From: Micropepsaceae bacterium
GTDB taxonomy: Bacteria > Pseudomonadota > Alphaproteobacteria > Micropepsales > Micropepsaceae
Length of the DNA: 8,906 nt
Direction of reading: 5' to 3'
Assembly (NCBI GenBank): GCA_025450355.1
Contig: JANWHR010000005.1
Location: 1 to 8,906, forward strand
A program made the translations under genes and the position numbers. Numbering within the stretch: position 1 is the stretch's first letter; each line of letters begins with the position of its first letter. Of the stretch, positions 1 through 7,566 are shown piece by piece. The notes under the pieces are model-generated. The model searched no databases. It worked only from the letters and a program-made list of their open reading frames with translations, and had not been told where the DNA came from.

Positions 1-1760
1 GCCAGACCGCTTCGGGCGGTGATATCCTGGCGAAAGGCCGTGCCAAGTGCGCCGCGGAACCAACTGGCAAGCGGCACTGAAAAGCCCCGTTTTGGCCGGT
101 ACAAAACGTCGCGCGGTACCAGACGTTCGAAGGCGCGTTTGAGTACATATTTTTGCGTGCCGTTGAAAATTTTCATTCTGCCGGGCAGCGCCAGGGCCCA
201 TTCGACAAAGCGGTGATCGAGCATCGGAACGCGGGTTTCCAGCCCGAAGGCCATCGCAGTACGATCGACTTTGGTCAGGATGTCGCCGGGCAGCCAGGTC
301 TTCAGGTCCACATACTGGGCAACTGCCAGCGGGTCATCGCCGGGGGCCTGGGACCAATAGCGGGAAATCACTTCGGACGAATGGTAGCCCTGGAGCGAGC
401 GGCGGAATCCCGCGGTGAACAATGCGGCGCGTTCATCGTCTTCGGTGATCGACACATTCAGGAAAAATCCCGGTTCAGGGTCCAGGCTCAATTCCCGAAA
501 GGTGTGACGGGCGCGGAGAAATCGCGGCCCGCGGTCCAATCGGGGATAAACTTCACCCAATGCGCCGAACATCAACCGGCGCAACGGCGCCGGAATGATG
601 TGCCGCAGACGCTGTTCCCTTTGGTGGAAGGCGTATCTCCGGTAGCCGGCGAACAGCTCATCGCCGCCGTCGCCCGAGAGCGCGACTTTCACGTGTTCCC
701 GCGCCAGCTGCATCAGAAAACAGCTGGGAAGAGCCGAACTATCGCCAAATGGTTCGTCAAAAATCCTGGCCAGTGCCGAAACGAATTCCGTTTCGGTCCC
801 GGTCATGTGCCGCACAATGTGCTCGGCCGAATAACGCTTCGCAACCGCCGCAGCATAGGCCGTCTCGTCAAAACGCGGATCATCAAAACCAATGGTGAAG
901 CAGCGAATTGGGCCGGCTGCGGCTTCCGCCATCAGCGCCGCTGTGCCGCTGGAGTCGACACCCCCCGAAAGAAAGGCGCCCACCGGAACATCGGCGACCA
1001 ACTGCGATTTCGTAATCCTCGCCAGCAGATCAATGAGTTCGCCGGCGACCTCGTCAGCTTGCCGCGGATGCCCCGGGACAGAGGCCGGTTTCCAGTACTC
1101 ATGCAGATGAACCTGTTTCCCACGCGTGACGGTGAGCGTGTGCGCGGCGGGAAGCTTCAGGACATTCCGGTAAATCGTGCGCGGCTCCGGCACGTAACCG
1201 AGCGCAAAAAAATCTTCGACGGCACAGGGGTCGATCTGACGCGAAACGCCGGGATGAACCAGCAGCGCCTTCAGCTCCGAACCAAAAATCAGGCCGCCGT
1301 CCGGCAACAGCGCATAATACAGTGGTTTTTCACCCAACCGGTCGCGTGCCAGAAACAGCTTTCGTTGCGGTGCATCCCAAAGAGCGAATGCGAACATCCC
1401 GGTCAACTGATCGACGCAGCGTTCCTGCCACTCCTCCCAGGCGCGGATGATGACCTCGGTGTCGGACGCGGTGTTGAAGCGATGACCGCGCCCGACCAAT
1501 TCCTGTCGCAACTCGCGGAAATTATAAATCTCGCCATTGAAAACGATTGCAACGCTCTTCGAGTCGTTGAACATCGGCTGATCGCCGGTGGCGAGATCAA
1601 TGATCGCGAGCCGCCGATGGCCCAATGCGATTCCTGGCGCGAAGTGGAAACCCTGCCCGTCCGGACCGCGATGCACAAGCGTCCCGGTCATCCTGGCAAT
1701 CAGTTCGCGATCGGGCGGACTGCACCCGGTGGTATCGAACCAGCCGGCTATGCCGCACAT
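1..1760 (-). CDS. XrtA-associated asparagine-synthase-like glutamine amidotransferase (3' end off window)
   Basis: Class II glutamine amidotransferase of the asparagine synthase (AsnB) type. It releases ammonia from glutamine and passes it to a substrate activated by ATP. The start is certain: the ATG at 1760 gives MCGIAGWFDTTG, so the catalytic nucleophile is Cys2 after Met removal. Other glutaminase-domain marks are HRGPDG, GHRRLAIIDL and FNGEIYNF (bases about 1519 to 1541), followed by SDTEVI and RDRLGEKPLYYAL. The synthetase domain has the PP-loop SGGVDSS from residue 265 (bases about 951 to 968) and later LSGDGGDELFAGY. The frame is open to base 1 and reads FSVPL..WFRGALG near the edge, so about 586 residues are visible. 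From memory the family runs to about 630, so only a short C-terminal tail is missing. It lies 19 bases after xrtA, behind a GGAG Shine-Dalgarno. Members of this family (exosortase A system-associated amidotransferase 1) recur in EPS loci. The acceptor is unknown; amidation of a sugar or uronic acid of the EPS is my inference. It is less likely to be housekeeping AsnB. Confidence 0.93.
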   Translation of the reverse strand, partial: MCGIAGWFDTTGCSPPDRELIARMTGTLVHRGPDGQGFHFAPGIALGHRRLAIIDLATGDQPMFNDSKSVAIVFNGEIYNFRELRQELVGRGHRFNTASDTEVIIRAWEEWQERCVDQLTGMFAFALWDAPQRKLFLARDRLGEKPLYYALLPDGGLIFGSELKALLVHPGVSRQIDPCAVEDFFALGYVPEPRTIYRNVLKLPAAHTLTVTRGKQVHLHEYWKPASVPGHPRQADEVAGELIDLLARITKSQLVADVPVGAFLSGGVDSSGTAALMAEAAAGPIRCFTIGFDDPRFDETAYAAAVAKRYSAEHIVRHMTGTETEFVSALARIFDEPFGDSSALPSCFLMQLAREHVKVALSGDGGDELFAGYRRYAFHQREQRLRHIIPAPLRRLMFGALGEVYPRLDRGPRFLRARHTFRELSLDPEPGFFLNVSITEDDERAALFTAGFRRSLQGYHSSEVISRYWSQAPGDDPLAVAQYVDLKTWLPGDILTKVDRTAMAFGLETRVPMLDHRFVEWALALPGRMKIFNGTQKYVLKRAFERLVPRDVLYRPKRGFSVPLASWFRGALGTAFRQDITARSGL

Positions 1761-1779
1761 GCACCGGCTCCGTGCCGGT
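1761..1779 (-). promoter_or_regulatory. Intergenic hairpin carrying the amidotransferase ribosome binding site
   Basis: This is the only spacer of any length in the window. Read on the minus strand, the xrtA stop TGA is followed by ACCGGC-ACGGA-GCCGGT, then GC and the ATG of the next gene. The two arms (1763-1768 and 1774-1779) are perfectly complementary, giving a 6-bp GC-rich stem with a 5-base loop. The Shine-Dalgarno GGAG (1768-1771) lies in the loop and first stem base, 7 bases before the ATG. A second copy of ACCGGC lies just upstream inside the xrtA coding end (1786-1791) and could pair with the same right arm. The hairpin is directly visible; any regulatory role is inferred. It has no U tract, so it is not an intrinsic terminator. 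Confidence 0.5.
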
Positions 1780-3338
1780 TCACTGGCCGGTCACAATGCT
1801 GCGGCTTGCCGCAATGGCCCGCGATTTTTTTGCGGTCAATCCCGCCAATCCCGTCTGAATACGCTTCCGCGCGTCTTCAATGGCGCCGTCAACCGGCGTT
1901 GAAAACGCGACGAGCGCCGCCGCCTCGTTTCCCGTAAAGGCGGTTTTCAGCTGGCGCAGTTTGATCGTCAAACTGCTCGTGGTGAAGGCCCCGTCCATCC
2001 AGTAAGTCCACCACACGAGGCGCTGCTCCACGCCCGAGGTGATGAGGGCCTCCTTCATCCGGACCGAATCCGATCCAATGCGCGCCGATACGTCGCTTGC
2101 CTCAAGCTGATTCCAGCGGCTCAAATCCCAGAGCTGGTTTGTGGTCGCGATCAGGGACCGCCCGTCGCGATTGCGCGCGTAATAGGCAACGGCGGCGTCA
2201 ATCCTCTCACCACCGGCCGAAGTGCCGCCGCTATCCAGTTTCGTCATCAGGACAGAATCGGCGTTGTACATCGGGCGCCATGACCCGAGCGCACGGTCTG
2301 TCCAGCCATCAAGGCCAAACTGGGCCGTGACAGTTTCCGGATGCATGACCAGCGGCTTTCCCTCGTGCCACGCTGCAAAGGCGGGCCCCGTTGCGACGCA
2401 AAGAAGAGTCACAACGGCGGTTATTGAAACCCGCACAGGTGAGAACGCGCTGCCACCCGCACGCGCGGTCACAGTTGCCGGTCCGGTGATTTCATCGCGA
2501 AACTGAATCCCGATCACCATCAGCACCAGCAGGATTGCCGAATTGAATAGCCAGCCATAGATCAAATGGTCTGCTTCCACGGCCGCCGCATTGTTGGTCA
2601 CATGCGCCAGTTCGATAATTCCAAGGCAGCGAAGGCCATTGCCAATCAGCGGAACCACAATGCAGGCGGCCATGAAGAGCGCAGCCTTTGGCCACGTGCG
2701 ATACGCCATGTGCGCGAAGAGAACACCAAGGGCGAGCGTTGCGATCAAAAACCGCAGGCCGGCGCAGGCCTCGGCGATTTCAAAGCGCCCGTTCGTGAGC
2801 TCGATCGTCGTGCCTTGCGTGAAATGCGGCACATTCAGCAGGGAAAGGCCGGCATCGGTGAAGGCAGTGGCAAATTGCTGCATCGGCGGAATTAGATATT
2901 GTCCGAATGGCACCAGAAAAAACAGATAGAGCATCGGGAACAGCGCTGCCCTGAACACCCAGGGACCGAGCAGCACCAGTGTGGCAACCTCCACCAGCGC
3001 AATCACCGCGAACTGCCGAACCTCGTTGATGGTGGCGAAATTCGCCGCCAGCCAGATCACGAGGATTACCGGGACAGCGAACAGAAATTTCGGCGCAAGA
3101 GCCGGTGAATGCTGCGCGAGTTCACCCCGCATCCGCCAAAGCAGCCAGCCGGAGATCGGTAGAATCAGGAAGCAATGCGAGTAAGTCGGGTAATTCCACC
3201 AAACCTGGACCGCATTCGAAACATCCGTTTGAAACAGCGCCAGGATCAGGCTCACAACAAGCGCCAACGCAGCCAGATGCCACGACCACTGCAACCGTGG
3301 CCATTCCATCGCCGCAGCGGCAGGTGTGGAAATGCCAC

Positions 3339-3342
<4 letters not shown>
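1780..3342 (-). CDS. xrtA: Exosortase A fused to EpsI domain
   Basis: Integral inner-membrane cysteine protease/transpeptidase-like enzyme that recognises the C-terminal PEP-CTERM sorting signal of exported proteins. Residues about 20 to 285 form the exosortase core, with roughly eight hydrophobic helices. The expected active-site residues are present: Cys193 in EACAGLRF, Arg238 in GNGLRC and His259 in DHLIYGWLF. The family N-terminal mark is YPTYSHCFLILPI (residues 52 to 64). After a further helix (about 304 to 323), residues about 324 to 500 form an EpsI/DUF3485 domain, with VAYYARNRDG, NQL, VWWTYWMDG and a KLRQLKTAFTG stretch. This fused arrangement is common in XrtA. The total of 520 residues fits the fused form. 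The start used is TTG at 3342, whose TTGA overlaps the stop of the upstream glycosyltransferase. An in-frame ATG at 3309 (residue 12) is the alternative, and neither has a clear Shine-Dalgarno. The identification is firm; the exact start is not. Confidence 0.95.
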
Positions 3343-4619
<1,277 letters not shown>

Positions 4620-4620
4620 G

Positions 4621-5580
4621 TCAGCCCACGGCATTCGCGGGCGCCACCGGAAAGACTTCATCGACGCGCTTCCACGTGAAGTCCCTGAGCAGCCGTTGCA
4701 GACGGCCGGACATTTTGCCGATGTTGGTGTAGTGGCGCAGCCTCGATTTCAGCGGAGCGTTTGCGATCCGGGGCTGATCTTCGTCCACTTCCCACGGATG
4801 AAAATAGAAAATGCAGGGCTGCCGGTCCCGCCGCATCACCTGACGCAGGTTGAAAACAGAAAGCTGGTAGGGCAGCAAACGGAAAAACCCGCCACCGCCG
4901 CACGGCCAGTTGCGGCCAAATCTCTCGACCGACGTGATCGGTATCTCAATGAAATTCAGTCCCGCAACCGGGTAAAATGCAAATCTTGGGGCATCCGGGA
5001 TGCCGTAAAGATCATGGCGGATCGGATTGACGCTGGAACTGTAGCGGTAACCGGCCTCTGCCAGCGCATCGAGCGCCCACAGACTCCGCCGTGTAATGGA
5101 GAACGATGCGGCGCGGTAACCCTTAACCGCGGTTCCTCCGGTGTCTTCGAGAATCTGCCGCGACCGGATTGCATCGGCGAGAAAGTCTGAACGGGAAAGG
5201 CTGTCCGCGCGCTTGTGCGCAAACCCGTGCGACGCAAGTTCGTGCCCCGCCGCGACGATGCGTCTTACCACCCAAGGATAACGTTCCGCGATCCAACCCA
5301 GGGTGAAGAAGGTTCCACGCACATCCGCGTCGGAAAAGAGCTGCAGAATCCGGTCCACGTTCCGTTCGACGCGGCATTCCCGGCGGTCCCAGTCATCGCG
5401 GCTGATGACGCCAAAGAAAGCCTCGACATGAAAGTAGTCCTCCACGTCAACGGTAATTGCATTGGCGGCCGGATCGATGAAGGTTGAAACAGGTCTTTTC
5501 GCCCAGTCCGCGACCTGTTTCGACTCAGTGGTTTGCGCGCTCAGAGGATCGTCTCCCGTCGAAACGCGGCCCATCCTCAC
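4621..5580 (-). CDS. XrtA-system polysaccharide deacetylase (NodB domain plus DUF3473)
   Basis: Carbohydrate esterase family 4 type enzyme, expected to remove N- or O-acetyl groups from EPS sugars using a divalent metal. NodB motifs are in order: TVDVEDYFHVEAF (residues 43-55, catalytic/metal Asp), TFFTLGWIAERYP (90-102), HELASHGFAHK (113-123, metal His118 and His122), GYRAASF (154-160, Arg156) and FYFHPWEVD (258-266, His261). The closing DUF3473-type region has RLRHYTNIGKM. This set matches the PEP-CTERM locus subfamily. No signal peptide is evident, so it may act in the cytoplasm or be retained with the complex. The start is uncertain. GTG at 5580 overlaps the ATPase stop by one base, and ATG at 5574 is preceded directly by GAGG, which is too close for a good site. 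Either start leaves about 40 extra residues before the first conserved motif, and I found no better in-frame start nearer to it. The gene ends one base before the glycosyltransferase ATG. Confidence 0.93.
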   Translation of the reverse strand: MRMGRVSTGDDPLSAQTTESKQVADWAKRPVSTFIDPAANAITVDVEDYFHVEAFFGVISRDDWDRRECRVERNVDRILQLFSDADVRGTFFTLGWIAERYPWVVRRIVAAGHELASHGFAHKRADSLSRSDFLADAIRSRQILEDTGGTAVKGYRAASFSITRRSLWALDALAEAGYRYSSSVNPIRHDLYGIPDAPRFAFYPVAGLNFIEIPITSVERFGRNWPCGGGGFFRLLPYQLSVFNLRQVMRRDRQPCIFYFHPWEVDEDQPRIANAPLKSRLRHYTNIGKMSGRLQRLLRDFTWKRVDEVFPVAPANAVG

Positions 5581-6563
5581 TACTGGCTGTCACGATGCGA
5601 CATATAATCGTACATCGCCATCGCAACCCGTTTGACGAACACTTCCTGCCTGCCAAGCCGGTGTTCCAGAAGGTCCATACGTTTTCCGATTTCGCCATCC
5701 TTGCGGCCGGGATCGCCTGACCGAACTCCATTCCGCTCACCACCACCACTGCTTTCTGCTTCGAAATCATTGACCACCCGGCGGACATGGTCGGCGGTGA
5801 AGTGGTGCAACTCGTCCAGAAATCCGAAAAGCAGAAGGCGGTTGCACAGCGTGTTGATGCGCCGCGGTATTCCCCCGCTATGCGCGAAAATCGCGTCCAC
5901 TGCCCCCGATTCGAAATCGGGATCCGAATTCCAGCCCACCTGTTGCAGCCGGTGCGCCAGGTACTCTCCGCACTCCCGCCGGTTCATCGGGCCCAGGTGA
6001 TAGGTTGCGATCACCCGCTGCCGCAGCTGTTCGAGATCGGGGCTGGCCAAAATTGACCGGAACTGCGGTTGCCCAACCAGGAAGCTTTGAAACGGCGCCA
6101 CATTCCCGATCTGGAAATTGGACAGCATGCGCAGTTCTTCCAGCGCAGCAACCGGCAGGTTTTGCGCCTCGTCCACAATCAGCAGCGCGCGACTGCGGTT
6201 GCGCAGGCCAGACTCGAAAAAATTCTGGAGCCTCAGAAGAAGCGTACTCTTGTTGTCGTTCTGTTGTTGCGGCAGGCCAAAGGCCGCCGCCACCATGTGC
6301 AGAAGATCAAATCCATCGAGCTGGGTGGTCACGACGTGGGCGACGTTGATGTTGTGCCCGTCAATGGAAGCGCAAAGCCGCTTCACCAGCGTTGTTTTGA
6401 CGGCGCCGATTTCGCCGGTGATGACAATGAAGCCTTCGCCGCGGTTCAGTCCGTAGGTCAGGTGGGCCATCGCCTGGGAGTGAACACTGCTCTCGAAATA
6501 GAAACGGTGATCCGGCGTGAGCAGAAAGGGTTCGCCACTAAAGCGATAAAACTCCGAGTACAT
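5580..6563 (-). CDS. XrtA/PEP-CTERM locus AAA ATPase (GspA/ExeA-like) with altered Walker A
   Basis: AAA-type ATPase of the subfamily found in PEP-CTERM EPS loci, often called a putative secretion ATPase; its precise role is unproven. It is 327 residues, starting MYSEFYRFSGEPF followed by LTPDHRFYF, as usual for this family. The P-loop region reads ITGEIGAVKTTL (residues 48-59). The glycine that should precede Lys56 is Val55 (codon GTC at 6399-6401). Walker B is LLIVDEAQNLP (127-137). LEQLRQRV (177-184) and GGIPRRINTLCNRLLL (230-245) are the usual sensor and lid elements. Residues from about 268 are Gly/Arg-rich and then form a charged, probably helical tail. The gene starts 4 bases after the kinase stop without a clear Shine-Dalgarno. 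Its own stop TAG overlaps the possible GTG start of the deacetylase. If Val55 is real, nucleotide handling may be altered. Confidence 0.93.
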   Translation of the reverse strand: MYSEFYRFSGEPFLLTPDHRFYFESSVHSQAMAHLTYGLNRGEGFIVITGEIGAVKTTLVKRLCASIDGHNINVAHVVTTQLDGFDLLHMVAAAFGLPQQQNDNKSTLLLRLQNFFESGLRNRSRALLIVDEAQNLPVAALEELRMLSNFQIGNVAPFQSFLVGQPQFRSILASPDLEQLRQRVIATYHLGPMNRRECGEYLAHRLQQVGWNSDPDFESGAVDAIFAHSGGIPRRINTLCNRLLLFGFLDELHHFTADHVRRVVNDFEAESSGGGERNGVRSGDPGRKDGEIGKRMDLLEHRLGRQEVFVKRVAMAMYDYMSHRDSQ

Positions 6564-6567
6564 TTGA

Positions 6568-7566
6568 TTACTGTCTTAACGCGGAATCCGGCCGCCGGTC
6601 GCCATCAGGGCGCGCCTGGTCATAATAGCCATAATAATAATAGGTATCGCCCTCAATTCTCGCCCATTCCGGAGCTTTGTTGAGGAGAAGACTGATGTTG
6701 GGGCATATCGCCACAGTTTCCAGAGATGCCTGCAACTGCGACCGTGTGGTCTGGCCGGACGCGACCACCATCACGATTTGATGCACGAAGCCGGCCAGCG
6801 TCAAGCTCTCGGGCGACGCGAGGACGGGCGGCGTATCGAGAAGCACAATACCATCGGCATAGCGCCGGGAAATCTCCTCGATCACTTCGGACATGCGCCG
6901 GCTTCCGAGCAGTTCGGCGGAATGTTCGTCGTCCGAACCGGCAGACAGCACGTCAAGGCTCGGCAGGTCGGCGCAACGGCGGACGGCTGCCCCGAGATCG
7001 CTGCACCGTCCATTGACCAGGTCCACCAGCCCCACTCCATCCGATGAATCGAACATGGCCGACAACTTTCGGCGCACGATATCGGCATCGACGACCAGGA
7101 TTCGGGCCTCGCGCTGCGAGGCAAGCGAAATGGCGAGATTGACCGTGGTAAACGTCTTCCCGTCGGCCGGCCTCGGACTCGTTATCATGACCACATTGTT
7201 GAGCCGCCCCTGCTGACGGGCCGCGCTGAGGTTCCCGAGCAGCTTGCGCTTGATGGCGTTGTATTCGAACCCGAGATTGGTGCGCATATTGTCGGGTGTC
7301 AGCATTCCCTCGCGCCGGAGACTGGAAAAACCAAGTCTCGCGGGTCGGAGTGCAGGCGCGTTCTCCAGACGAATGTTGGCGCCTGATTGCGCAGTTCCTG
7401 CCAACACATCCGGGATCGGGTTGGCAATCGGCTGCGGTGCGAAACCTGCGGCCTGCGCGAGGGTCTGACTGGAGACCGGAGACTGAATTCCGGCCTCGTT
7501 TTGCGACGTGCGAAGCCGTTTTCCGGCGCGCGCGATCAGCCCGAGACGATCTTCCTGCTCAGACAT
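6568..7566 (-). CDS. XrtA-associated tyrosine autokinase (BY-kinase, CpsD/Wzc cytoplasmic type)
   Basis: Cytoplasmic bacterial tyrosine kinase that autophosphorylates a C-terminal tyrosine cluster and works with the chain-length protein to control EPS polymerisation and export. I chose the ATG at 7566 (332 residues, MSEQEDRLG). It sits 6 bases after a GGGGG purine run and overlaps the upstream gene end by 8 bases; the frame extends 15 codons more, to 7611. Residues 1 to about 95 are a Pro/Ala/Gln-rich linker with little conservation. The kinase domain has Walker A SPRPADGKTFTT (about 130-141), Walker A' ILVVDADIVRRKLS (about 156-169) and Walker B GIVLLDTPPVLA (about 239-250). The tail DTYYYYGYYDQ (about 307-317) is the tyrosine cluster. 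There are no membrane segments, so kinase and Wzz-like parts are separate proteins, as in the PEP-CTERM locus subfamily TIGR03018 and Gram-positive CpsC/CpsD. Confidence 0.93.
   Translation of the reverse strand: MSEQEDRLGLIARAGKRLRTSQNEAGIQSPVSSQTLAQAAGFAPQPIANPIPDVLAGTAQSGANIRLENAPALRPARLGFSSLRREGMLTPDNMRTNLGFEYNAIKRKLLGNLSAARQQGRLNNVVMITSPRPADGKTFTTVNLAISLASQREARILVVDADIVRRKLSAMFDSSDGVGLVDLVNGRCSDLGAAVRRCADLPSLDVLSAGSDDEHSAELLGSRRMSEVIEEISRRYADGIVLLDTPPVLASPESLTLAGFVHQIVMVVASGQTTRSQLQASLETVAICPNISLLLNKAPEWARIEGDTYYYYGYYDQARPDGDRRPDSALRQ

Noticed and set aside
1763..1779. Possible rho-independent terminator between xrtA and the amidotransferase gene
   Set aside because: The stem is only 6 bp, has no following U tract, and contains the ribosome binding site of the next gene. 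A role in translation is more likely than transcription termination.
153..1937. Long plus-strand open frame of 594 codons opposite the amidotransferase and the end of xrtA
   Set aside because: It is in exact antisense codon register with the amidotransferase, which has all catalytic motifs. The translation is Arg/Gln/Pro-rich with no recognisable domain, and long antisense frames are common in GC-rich DNA.
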